10,072 nucleotides of DNA from Pseudomonadota bacterium (lineage in GTDB: Bacteria; Pseudomonadota; Alphaproteobacteria; Rhizobiales; Xanthobacteraceae). A program made the position numbers and the translations under genes. The notes beneath the pieces were generated by a model that was not told the DNA's origin, did not search any database, and saw only the letters and a program-made list of their open reading frames with translations. This document shows, in pieces, positions 1 to 6,850 of the stretch (its first letter is position 1; the number at the start of each line of letters is the position of its first letter). Location: contig JAKAMD010000098.1 of NCBI GenBank assembly GCA_021823875.1, forward strand, positions 1-10,072, given 5' to 3'.

Positions 1-1001
1 GCATAAACCAGTTCGCCGAAATCGCCGGTCTCCTCGCGCATGGCCAGGATCTGATCGACAACCTTGTTGACCGAGCCGGCGAATACGCAATTCTGCATGA
101 CGAAGTCGAGCGTGATTTCCTCTTCCGGCTGCTCTTTGTAGCTTTTGAACACGTAGAGCCGGTTGCCGCGCTTCATTTTGGCGCGCATCTGCGAGAAATA
201 GAAACGATAGGGGCTGTTGGCGTCCTCGCCGCCATAACGGGCAGCTACCTTGTCGTCGTCGGCGACGAAGATGGTGCGGGCAACGCGCCAGTCCTCGATG
301 TCAGCCTTTTGGCCAACCTCCGCCTTGCCCTTGGCATAGTTGGTCCAGTGCGATTTCAGATGCTTGGCCAAGAGGAAGTTGGCCGAGATCGGATGGAAAT
401 CGCGCTTGCCCATCAGCACCACACCAGGCGAGAACGGCGCTACCACGGTGCCGACGATTTCCGGCCGCGGTTTCTGGAAAGGTTTCGCCAGGAAGCCAAT
501 GCCGAGCTCGCGCGCGGCGGTGCGCGCGAAGCTGACCTTGAAACGGTTGTCGGGGAAATCGATGTCGTAGGGCGGGTCGCGCTCCCAGATCGCCAGGATC
601 ACGTCGATCGCCTCGGCGAAGATCTTGTTGCGGTCCTCGTCGAGGATGCCGATCGCTTCGCTGTCGGAGGTGAGGGCGCCGGGCGAGACGCCCATGATGA
701 AGCGCCCTTGCGCCAGATGGTCGAACATCGCCGCGTTGGCTGCGATCAAGACCGGATGCATCTGCGCCAGATTGGTGGTGCCAGTGGCGAGCTTGATCCG
801 CTCGGTCGAGTGAATCAGCGTCGCCAGGAATAACGCGCTGTTGGTGACGTTCTCGCAGGCATCGGTCAGGTGCTCGCCGACGAAGGCGTCATAAAAACCG
901 AGCTTGTCGGCAAGGATGACCGCCTCGCGGTCCTCGCGCAACGTCTGCGACCAATCGCGGTGCATGGGATGCACCGGCATCGTGAAGTAACCCAAGCGCA
1001 T
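1..1001 (-). CDS. LLM-class flavin-dependent oxidoreductase (luciferase-like, limonene-monooxygenase type), C-terminus cut by window edge
   Basis: The reading frame is open from the ATG at 1001 to the left edge (about 333 codons, no stop), so the C-terminus lies outside. It reads as a bacterial luciferase-like (LLM) TIM-barrel monooxygenase: MRLGYFTMPVHP at the N-terminus, VGEHLTD at 41-47, GTTNLAQMHP at 74-83 and FDHLAQGRFIMGVSPG at 93-108. This combination is typical of the family branch often annotated as limonene 1,2-monooxygenase. Family members use reduced FMN or a related flavin, supplied by a separate reductase, and O2 to hydroxylate or epoxidise organic substrates in the cytoplasm. 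Members run to roughly 360-380 residues, so about 30-50 residues are probably missing here. The start is supported by a GGGGGAG ribosome site 11 bases upstream. No flavin reductase gene is visible nearby, and the gene is divergent from the phosphate operon. The family call is strong, but the substrate is unknown: alkanesulfonate, terpene and other specificities occur in this superfamily. Confidence 0.88.
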   Translation of the reverse strand, partial: MRLGYFTMPVHPMHRDWSQTLREDREAVILADKLGFYDAFVGEHLTDACENVTNSALFLATLIHSTERIKLATGTTNLAQMHPVLIAANAAMFDHLAQGRFIMGVSPGALTSDSEAIGILDEDRNKIFAEAIDVILAIWERDPPYDIDFPDNRFKVSFARTAARELGIGFLAKPFQKPRPEIVGTVVAPFSPGVVLMGKRDFHPISANFLLAKHLKSHWTNYAKGKAEVGQKADIEDWRVARTIFVADDDKVAARYGGEDANSPYRFYFSQMRAKMKRGNRLYVFKSYKEQPEEEITLDFVMQNCVFAGSVNKVVDQILAMREETGDFGELVY

Positions 1002-1212
1002 TTGTTCTTTTTCTCCCCCTCCGGGCCCGCGAAATTAGCCGAGCCCGGGCGCATTGCGAAAGGGAATTCGCGCGATTGCGGTGGCCGCAAAGGGCAAATT
1101 TGAGGGGACGAAAGCCGGCTCTGGCCGGCATGCGCAGGGTGCAGTCCAGGTCGTAGAACGGCACGTTTATCCACCGGGGCAGTGGGCGGACGGCTCCGCT
1201 TTCAGCCGGCGA

Positions 1213-1224
1213 AAGACTAGTCTT
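1213..1224. repeat. Perfect 12-bp palindrome AAGACTAGTCTT upstream of the DUF47-Pit operon
   Basis: The 12 bases read identically on both strands and end 35 bases before the DUF47 start codon, in the divergent gap 1002-1259. The core holds CTAG, a tetranucleotide that is rare in most bacterial genomes. It could be a transcription-factor half-site pair or part of the 5' leader. It does not resemble a PhoB box, which is built from direct CTGTCAT-like repeats. Function is unproven; the symmetry itself is seen directly. I see no other convincing element in the rest of the gap. Confidence 0.4.
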
Positions 1225-1259
1225 GCCGCCATCCACCCGATTCGAGGGATGTTGGTCCC

Positions 1260-1904
1260 ATGTTGCGCTGGTTTCACGCCCTGATGCCGAAGGAGGAGCG
1301 CTTCTTCGAGTTGTTCGCGCGCCATTCCCAGGCCGTGCTGGCCGGTGCTGAGGCGCTACGTGCCATGCTGGAAGGCGGTGCGGCCGTGCACCCCAACTAT
1401 CAAATCGTCATGGACCGCGAACAGGACGCCGACGATGTCACCCGCGAGGTGCTGATCGCGGTGCGCCGTACGTTCATCACGCCGTTCGACCGCGGCAACA
1501 TCCGCGACCTGATCACCTCGATGGACAACTCCATCGACCAGATGCAGAAGACCGCCAAGGGTGTCGTGCTCTTCGACATGACCGAATTCACGCCGCAAAT
1601 GAAGGAGATGGCGGACGCGATCGTGAAATGCGCCCAACTGGTGCAAGAGGGCGTGCAGCTGTTGCGCTCGATCAGTGTGGAAGCGGTGCATATCAGCGCG
1701 CTGACCGAGCGGATTTCCCAGCTCGAAGGGCGCGCCGACGAATTGCATGATATCGGCCTGCACGAGCTTTACCGAACCAAGGGCAAAGCCGATCCGATTG
1801 CCTTTTTCGTCGGCAACGAAGTCTACGATCATCTGGAGAAAGTCGTGGATCGTTTCGACGACGTGGCCAACGTCATGCACGGTATCGTCATCGAGCACGT
1901 TTAA
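1260..1904 (+). CDS. DUF47 family (PhoU-like) phosphate-transport accessory protein
   Basis: This 214-residue protein is almost entirely alpha-helical with no signal peptide or membrane segment. It matches the DUF47/PhoU_div family (PF01865), a PhoU-like helical bundle. The N-terminal MLRWFHALMPKEERFFELF and the segments DREQDADDVTREV (about 57-69) and RGNIRDLITSMDNSIDQMQK (about 79-98) are characteristic. Family members are usually about 205-220 residues, so this one is full length. The ATG at 1260 has a GAGGG site 11 bases upstream. The next ATG (1282) would remove the conserved MLRWFHAL start. The Pit permease follows after 24 bases on the same strand, the same arrangement as the orfA-pit operon of Sinorhizobium meliloti. 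DUF47 proteins are thought to modulate the partner permease, though the mechanism is not well established. I see no PhoB box upstream. Confidence 0.93.
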   Translation: MLRWFHALMPKEERFFELFARHSQAVLAGAEALRAMLEGGAAVHPNYQIVMDREQDADDVTREVLIAVRRTFITPFDRGNIRDLITSMDNSIDQMQKTAKGVVLFDMTEFTPQMKEMADAIVKCAQLVQEGVQLLRSISVEAVHISALTERISQLEGRADELHDIGLHELYRTKGKADPIAFFVGNEVYDHLEKVVDRFDDVANVMHGIVIEHV

Positions 1905-1928
1905 TCATCGCAGTAAGGCCGAACGACG

Positions 1929-2936
1929 ATGGACGCCGCCGCGCTTGCCTTGCCATTCCTGGTCGGTTTGATCGTCGTCGCGCTCGCGTTCGACTTCCTC
2001 AATGGCATGAACGATGCCGCCAACGCGATTGCGACCATCGTGTCGACGCGCGTGCTGCGCCCGCATTATGCAGTCGTCTGGGCGGCCTTTTTCAATTTCA
2101 TCGCCTTCCTGTTCTTCGGGCTGCATGTCGCCGAAACTGTTGGCCGGGGCATCGTAGAAGCCGACGTTGTCAATGCGCACGTCATTTTCGGCGCGCTGGC
2201 CGGCGCGATTGTCTGGCAGATCGTCACGCAACGGCTGGGAATCCCTTCGTCCAGCTCGCATGCGCTGATCGGCGGCTTGGTGGGGGCCGGAATCGCCAAA
2301 GCCGGCATTCATGCCGTAGTCTGGTCCGGCGTCGGCAAGACCGTCGCGGCCATCATTCTGTCGCCGGGGCTGGGCTTGCTGCTTGCGCTGCTGCTGATTT
2401 TGATCGTGTCGTGGATATTCGTGCGCTCGGCGCCCTACGGCGTCGACAATCTTTTCCGCCGCATTCAGTTCGTTTCGGCATCGTGTTATGCGCTCGGCCA
2501 CGGCGGCAATGATGCGCAGAAGACGATGGGGATCATCGCCGTGCTGCTCTATTCGCAGGGCATGCTTGGCACGAAGTTCTATGTCCCATACTGGGTGGTG
2601 ATCGCCTGCCAGATCGCGATGGCCGCAGGGACGATGGCCGGCGGTTGGCGCATCGTCAAAACCATGGGCTCGAAAATTACGCGGCTGACACCGATGCAGG
2701 GTTCCTGCGCCGAGACCGCCGGCTCGGTGATGCTGTTTACGGCGACCTATCTCGGTATCCCTGTGTCTACCACGCACACGATTACCGGTTCGATCATCGG
2801 CGTGGGCGCAGCCAAGAAAGTGTCGGCGGTGCGCTGGGTTGTGGCCCGGGAAATCGTGATCGCGTGGATCATTACGATCCCCGCATCCGGCTTGCTCGCC
2901 GCGCTTTTCTATTGGCTGGCCAGCTGGGTTGGTTGA
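1929..2936 (+). CDS. pit: Inorganic phosphate transporter, PiT family (low-affinity)
   Basis: A 335-residue hydrophobic membrane protein with about ten predicted helices, of the PiT/PHO-4 family (PF01384), which imports phosphate (usually as a neutral metal-phosphate complex) driven by the proton or sodium gradient. The family's inverted internal duplication is visible: GMNDAANA at 26-33 pairs with GHGGNDAQ at 190-197, and GIPSSSSHALIGG from 104 pairs with GIPVSTTHTITGS from 276. The length fits the shorter bacterial PiT forms, which lack the long central loop of E. coli PitA. The ATG at 1929 has AAGG at 1916-1919. It lies 24 bases after the DUF47 gene, so the two are very likely co-transcribed and co-regulated. 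In S. meliloti the homologous pair is repressed by PhoB when phosphate is scarce; I cannot see a PhoB box here. The TGA stop ends at 2936, directly against the stop codon of the convergent chemoreceptor gene. Confidence 0.95.
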   Translation: MDAAALALPFLVGLIVVALAFDFLNGMNDAANAIATIVSTRVLRPHYAVVWAAFFNFIAFLFFGLHVAETVGRGIVEADVVNAHVIFGALAGAIVWQIVTQRLGIPSSSSHALIGGLVGAGIAKAGIHAVVWSGVGKTVAAIILSPGLGLLLALLLILIVSWIFVRSAPYGVDNLFRRIQFVSASCYALGHGGNDAQKTMGIIAVLLYSQGMLGTKFYVPYWVVIACQIAMAAGTMAGGWRIVKTMGSKITRLTPMQGSCAETAGSVMLFTATYLGIPVSTTHTITGSIIGVGAAKKVSAVRWVVAREIVIAWIITIPASGLLAALFYWLASWVG

Positions 2937-4403
2937 TTACACCGCCACCCGGTGCAGGAAGCCCTCGACCTCGTGGCGTAAGTCGGCGGCCGCCGACTCC
3001 ACGGCCTGCGAGGCGCTGAGCACGCTTTCCGCCGAACGGCGCGTTTCGGTGGCGGCGCCGGCGACTTCGTCGAGCACAGACACCACCAGCTTGGCGCCGT
3101 CGGCGGCGCCGCTAACGTTCTGCGAAATCTCGGCGGTCGCGGAGTTCTGTTGTTCGACCGCGGACGAAACCGTTCGCGTGCAACCGTCGATCTCCTGCAT
3201 GCGGCCGGTGATGCGGCCGATCGCGCCGACCGCGCCACCGGTCGCCGTCTGCACCGCCGTGATCAGCTTGGCGATGTCTTCGGTCGCCTGGGCGGTCTGT
3301 ACCGCCAGCGATTTGACCTCCGAGGCGACCACGGCGAAGCCTTTGCCGGCTTCGCCGGCGCGCGCGGCTTCGATGGTGGCATTGAGGGCGAGCAGGTTGG
3401 TCTGTCCGGCGATGGCGCGGATGAGCTTGATCACATCGCCGATCTTCTGTGCTGCTTCGGCAAGGGTGGCGATCTGCTGATTGGTGTTCTGCGCTTCGCG
3501 CACTGCTGCCTTCACGATCTCGGCGGTCGCGGCGAGTTGGTGGCCGATCTCTCCGATCGAGCGGGTCAATTCGTCGGTGGCGGCGGCGGCGGTCGCGACA
3601 TTGGCGGAGGCATCGTTGGATGCGGCCACTGCGCTTTCAGCGCTCTTGGAGGTCTGCCCGGAATTGGCGAGCAGCGTGGCCGCGGTCGAGCGCATGGCTA
3701 TGGCGCCCTCCGTTACCGTGTGGAGCAACTCTTCGACCCGGTGGCGGAAGCTGGCGATGGCCAGATCGATCGCCGCGCGGTGCCGCTCCTGCTCCTGCAT
3801 GGAGGCGCGCTCGCGCTCGGCGCTGCGCCGCTCGGTGATATCCTCGTGAGTGGCCACCCAGCCGCCGTCGGCCATCGGCCTGTTGATGACCAGGGTGATG
3901 CGTCCGTCGGCGGATTCGACTTCCGCGCTGCGCGGCTGGCCTTGCGCCATCGCATCCAAGAGGTCGCGCCGGTAATCCGCGATGTTGGGTGCGAAGCTGC
4001 CGTTGCGGATGCGGTATTCGAGCAGGTCGGTCAATGTGGCGCCGGGGCGCGCCGCCTCGGACGGCAGCTGGTACATTTCCATGTAGCGCCTGTTGCACAC
4101 GACCAGGCGTTCGTTGCGATCGAACATGCACAGGCCTTGCGACATGTTGTCGAGCGCAACCCGCATCTTTTGGTTATAGGTGCGCAGTTGCCGGGTCTGC
4201 AGGATCAGCGTGACCGCGATCGCTATGAAGCCGATAAGCCCGGCGGCGACCAGTGAGCCCCAGGGTTCGGGTACGCCCAAGACGGTGCCGACCGGCAGCA
4301 CGCCGCGCAGCAGCGTGAAGCTCAGCACGAAGCAGGCGCCGCCGATCAACGCCATCAGGCGCCAATCACGTGGGCCTACGAGTCTGATCGAAGCCTTGGC
4401 CAT
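2937..4403 (-). CDS. PAS-containing methyl-accepting chemotaxis protein, membrane-anchored, no periplasmic sensor domain
   Basis: A 488-residue chemoreceptor. Two hydrophobic segments (about 16-36 and 49-68) are separated by only about a dozen residues, so almost nothing is exposed to the periplasm. A PAS domain of the PAS_7 kind follows (about 80-190, starting MRVALDNMSQGLCMFD and ending HEDITERR). Next come a helical linker and the MCP signalling domain, with the conserved hairpin IAGQTNLLALNATIEAARAG and then GKGFAVVASEVKSLA around residues 330-365. No HAMP domain is recognisable. Sensing is therefore probably intracellular, through the PAS domain (a bound cofactor or ligand), and output goes to CheA/CheW. 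The C-terminus (EVEGFLHRV) resembles many alphaproteobacterial receptors and has no CheR-binding NWETF-type pentapeptide. The start at 4403 fits a hydrophobic N-terminus and a GGAA site. An upstream extension to 4622 would run through the divergent promoter into the neighbouring gene. No other che genes are nearby. Confidence 0.93.
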   Translation of the reverse strand: MAKASIRLVGPRDWRLMALIGGACFVLSFTLLRGVLPVGTVLGVPEPWGSLVAAGLIGFIAIAVTLILQTRQLRTYNQKMRVALDNMSQGLCMFDRNERLVVCNRRYMEMYQLPSEAARPGATLTDLLEYRIRNGSFAPNIADYRRDLLDAMAQGQPRSAEVESADGRITLVINRPMADGGWVATHEDITERRSAERERASMQEQERHRAAIDLAIASFRHRVEELLHTVTEGAIAMRSTAATLLANSGQTSKSAESAVAASNDASANVATAAAATDELTRSIGEIGHQLAATAEIVKAAVREAQNTNQQIATLAEAAQKIGDVIKLIRAIAGQTNLLALNATIEAARAGEAGKGFAVVASEVKSLAVQTAQATEDIAKLITAVQTATGGAVGAIGRITGRMQEIDGCTRTVSSAVEQQNSATAEISQNVSGAADGAKLVVSVLDEVAGAATETRRSAESVLSASQAVESAAADLRHEVEGFLHRVAV

Positions 4404-4449
4404 CCGCGTTTCCGATTTTTGCGGCCACGGTATTCCCCGACCGGTTGTT

Positions 4450-4465
4450 TTGCAGTTAATTGCAA
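4450..4465. promoter_or_regulatory. 16-bp near-palindrome (TTGCA gTTAAt TGCAA), candidate operator
   Basis: The arms TTGCA (4450-4454) and TGCAA (4461-4465) are exact reverse complements, and the central TTAA is also symmetric, so 14 of 16 positions match. It sits in the 113-base gap between the divergent chemoreceptor and molybdenum-hydroxylase genes, and its right arm overlaps the proposed -35 box of the latter. This is the size and placement expected of a dimeric repressor site, for example of the TetR, MarR or GntR type. No regulator gene is present in the window, so the identity of any binder is unknown. Confidence 0.4.
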
Positions 4466-4488
4466 GCGGTGCCGCGTTAACAAATAAT
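4460..4488 (+). promoter_or_regulatory. Putative sigma70-type promoter of the molybdenum-hydroxylase gene
   Basis: TTGCAA (4460-4465) and AATAAT (4483-4488) are separated by 17 bases, the optimal sigma70 spacing, with four and five of six consensus matches respectively. The predicted transcript would start near 4495, leaving a leader of about 20 bases with the GGGGGT ribosome site. The -10 box covers the upstream ATG at 4487, which argues for translation from 4517. This is prediction from sequence only. Confidence 0.4.
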
Positions 4489-4504
4489 GAACGACACGAG
4501 GAAT

Positions 4505-4510
4505 GGGGGT
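4505..4510 (+). promoter_or_regulatory. Ribosome binding site deciding the 4517 start
   Basis: GGGGGT lies 6 bases before the ATG at 4517, with a further GAGGA at 4498-4502. The alternative in-frame ATG at 4487 has only AT-rich sequence upstream and no Shine-Dalgarno match, so 4517 is preferred. Confidence 0.55.
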
Positions 4511-4516
4511 AACGGA

Positions 4517-6847
4517 ATGACCGGTTCAGCCGCTCGGGAGCCATGGCATGGCCGCGTTGAGGACGAAGCCCTGCTGCGCGGGCAGGGGCGTTTCGGCGAC
4601 GATTTGAAGCCCGACGGGGCACTCAGCGCGCATTTCGTGCGTTCTCCGCACGGTTTTGCCAGCATCGAGCACATCGATATCGCGGAAGCCGGGAAGACAC
4701 CGGGTGTAGTTGCGGTATTCACCGGTGCCGAACTCGCCGCCGCGCAGTTCCATTCGCTTTCGCACGGGCATCCGATCCCCGGCCGGGGCGGCAAGCCGCC
4801 GTTCTCGCCGCATCGGCCGGTGCTGGCGGACAAGCGCGTCATGCATATCGGCGAGCCGGTGGCCATGGTGGTGGCCGTAAGCGCCGCCGCCGCGCAGGAC
4901 GGCGCCGAGAAGGTCGTGGTCGACTACCAGCCGCTCGACGCCGTCACCGAGGCGCGCGAGGCTTTGCAACCCGGAGCGCCGCAGCTCTGGCCGGAGGCGC
5001 CTAGCAATGTCGGCTTCGACTGGACGGCGCCCGCCGATCCTGACGGTAAGAAGCAGGCTGCGCTTGAGCGCGCCTTCAAGGATGCCGCCCATGTGGTCAA
5101 GGTCGAGCTGGTCAACCAGCGTCTGGTGGTGGCTGCACTCGAGCCGCGCTTTGCCAGTGCCAGCTATGATGCCGCGAGCCGGCGCTTCACGTTGCGCTGT
5201 CCCAGCCAGGCGGTTGCCGCCATGCGCGGCCAGATCGTCGAGTGCATGAACCTGAAGCCGGAGGAACTGCGCGTCATCACCGAGGATGTCGGCGGCGCCT
5301 TCGGCATGAAGGGCGCCTCCTATCCGGAATATGCCGCGCTGCTCTATGCCGCGGGCTCTCTCGGTAAGCCGATCCATTGGGTGTCGAGTCGCGCGGAAGC
5401 CTTCGTCAGCGACTGCCAGGGCCGCGATTCGGTCTGGAGCGCGGAGCTGGCGCTCAGTGCGCGCGGCCGCTTCCTGGCGCTCAAGGTCGACGGCATCGGC
5501 AATCTCGGCGCTTATTTTACCGGCGTCGCGCATTTCGTCGTGACCACGCATATCTCCGGCTGTCTGCCGACGGTCTATGACATTCCACTGGCGCAGGTGA
5601 ACGCGCGCTGCGTGTTCACCAATACGCTGCCAACAGCGCCCTATCGCGGCGCTGGCCGGCCGGAAGCAAGCTTTCTGATCGAGAGGCTGATCGACGCCGC
5701 GGCCGATCAGACCGGCATCGACGCCGCCGAATTGCGCCGGCGCAATCTGATCGTACCGGCCAAGATTCCCTACACCACAGCCTTCGGCAATGTGTACGAC
5801 AGTGGCGATTTCCCGGCCGCCTTCGAACGCGCGTTGCAGCTTGCCGACTATGCCGGCTTTGCCGCGCGCAAGAAGGCGGCGAAAAAGACCGGCAAGCTGC
5901 GCGGCATCGGCATCGGCTGTTATCTCGAGATCGCCGGCGCTTTTCCGGAAGAGGCCGCGCGCATCACGTTTCCCGGCGGCGAGACGGTCAACGTCAGCAT
6001 CGGTGCCGGCGCCAGCGGGCAGGGTCATCAAACCGTGTTTGGTGCGGTCGCCGCGCACCGGTTGGGCATTTCATCCGAGGCGGTGCGCGTCACGTCCGGC
6101 GATTCCGACCGCGACGTGCCGGGTTTCGGCGCGGTCGCTTCGCGCTCGGCCATGTATGTGGGCGGCGCCGTAGCCAATACCGTCGATGCGGTGATCGCCA
6201 AGGGCAAGCGCGTCGCCGCGATTTTGTTGCAGGCGGCAGAAGGCGAAATCGATTATCGCGACGGCAAGTTCGTGGTGAAGAATTCCGGCCGCGAGGTTTC
6301 GCTGTTCGAGGTGGCTGCGCGGGCCGTCGAGCTGCAGAAACAGGGCGTCATACCGGAAAGCCTCGATACGTGCGGCCATGTGAAGGCGCCGCCGTCATTC
6401 CCCAATGGTTGTCATGTCGCCGAGGTCGAGATCGATCCCGACACCGGCGCGCTCACGGTGGTCAATTACGTTGCGGTCGGCGATTGCGGCAACGTGCTCG
6501 ACGACACCATCGTTACTGCGCAGGTGCATGGCGGCGTGGCGCAGGGGCTCGGCCAGGCGCTCGGCGAGGCGACTATTTACGATGCCAGTGGCCAGCTCGT
6601 CTCCGGCTCGTTCATGGACTACGCCATGCCGCGCGCCGATACCGTGCCGGCGATGACGGTCGAGCATAATGCCGTCGCCTGCCGCACCAATCCGCTGGGC
6701 GTCAAAGGTACCGGCGAGGCTGGCACCACCGCGGCGCCGCCGGCGCTGATCAATGCCGTGCTGGACGCACTCCCCAAGGGCGCGAAGCTCGACATGCCGG
6801 CAACGCCAGAACGAATCTGGCAGGCGCTGCGGGACGTATCGAATTGA
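4517..6847 (+). CDS. Xanthine dehydrogenase-family molybdopterin-binding (large) subunit, CoxL form II-like
   Basis: A 776-residue molybdenum-hydroxylase large subunit. An aldehyde oxidase/xanthine dehydrogenase a/b hammerhead domain occupies roughly residues 10-125, followed by the molybdopterin-binding domains to the end. Visible motifs are VGGAFGMKG at 258-266, APYRGAGRPE at 374-383 and VKGTGEAGT near the C-terminus, with the expected catalytic glutamate at E734. Family enzymes hydroxylate aldehydes, purines, N-heterocycles or aromatic acyl groups with water as the oxygen source. Genuine aerobic CO dehydrogenase (form I CoxL) has AYRCSFR with a copper-binding cysteine in the active loop. 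Here the loop is PYRGAGR, so CO oxidation with a Cu-Mo centre is unlikely. Such subunits normally work with a [2Fe-2S] subunit and an FAD subunit, and neither gene is adjacent: upstream is a divergent chemoreceptor and downstream a repeat and a lipoprotein gene. The length of about 780 residues is normal. No signal peptide is visible. The substrate is unknown. Confidence 0.93.
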   Translation: MTGSAAREPWHGRVEDEALLRGQGRFGDDLKPDGALSAHFVRSPHGFASIEHIDIAEAGKTPGVVAVFTGAELAAAQFHSLSHGHPIPGRGGKPPFSPHRPVLADKRVMHIGEPVAMVVAVSAAAAQDGAEKVVVDYQPLDAVTEAREALQPGAPQLWPEAPSNVGFDWTAPADPDGKKQAALERAFKDAAHVVKVELVNQRLVVAALEPRFASASYDAASRRFTLRCPSQAVAAMRGQIVECMNLKPEELRVITEDVGGAFGMKGASYPEYAALLYAAGSLGKPIHWVSSRAEAFVSDCQGRDSVWSAELALSARGRFLALKVDGIGNLGAYFTGVAHFVVTTHISGCLPTVYDIPLAQVNARCVFTNTLPTAPYRGAGRPEASFLIERLIDAAADQTGIDAAELRRRNLIVPAKIPYTTAFGNVYDSGDFPAAFERALQLADYAGFAARKKAAKKTGKLRGIGIGCYLEIAGAFPEEAARITFPGGETVNVSIGAGASGQGHQTVFGAVAAHRLGISSEAVRVTSGDSDRDVPGFGAVASRSAMYVGGAVANTVDAVIAKGKRVAAILLQAAEGEIDYRDGKFVVKNSGREVSLFEVAARAVELQKQGVIPESLDTCGHVKAPPSFPNGCHVAEVEIDPDTGALTVVNYVAVGDCGNVLDDTIVTAQVHGGVAQGLGQALGEATIYDASGQLVSGSFMDYAMPRADTVPAMTVEHNAVACRTNPLGVKGTGEAGTTAAPPALINAVLDALPKGAKLDMPATPERIWQALRDVSN

Positions 6848-6850
6848 AGT

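Noticed and set aside
309..833. Plus-strand open frame opposite the flavin monooxygenase
   Set aside because: The minus-strand frame is open throughout and carries LLM-family motifs; the plus frame has only charged low-complexity sequence.
1905..2777. Minus-strand open frame (290 codons) opposite pit
   Set aside because: Low-complexity Arg/His/Asp/Gln composition typical of the antisense frame of a membrane protein gene; pit itself is certain.
3576..3600. GCG-rich triplet run as a microsatellite
   Set aside because: It encodes an Ala/Thr stretch (ATAAAATDE) in the chemoreceptor's coiled-coil region and is too short and ordinary for phase variation.
3150..4256. Plus-strand open frame (368 codons) opposite the chemoreceptor gene
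   Set aside because: Gly/Arg/Asp-rich shadow of the chemoreceptor's codons, without family resemblance.
4404..4622. N-terminal extension of the chemoreceptor up to 4622
   Set aside because: It would cross the divergent promoter and the start of the neighbouring gene, and adds Arg/Pro-rich residues ahead of a normal membrane anchor.
4526..6058. Long minus-strand open frame (510 codons) opposite the molybdenum-hydroxylase gene
   Set aside because: It is antisense to a gene with clear family motifs, rich in Arg/Gly/Ala/Asp as expected of high-GC shadow frames, and has no recognisable domain.
4517..6847. Aerobic carbon monoxide dehydrogenase (coxL)
   Set aside because: The active-site loop reads PYRGAGR in place of the form I AYRCSFR, so the copper-ligating cysteine is missing; coxS and coxM are also absent from the neighbourhood.
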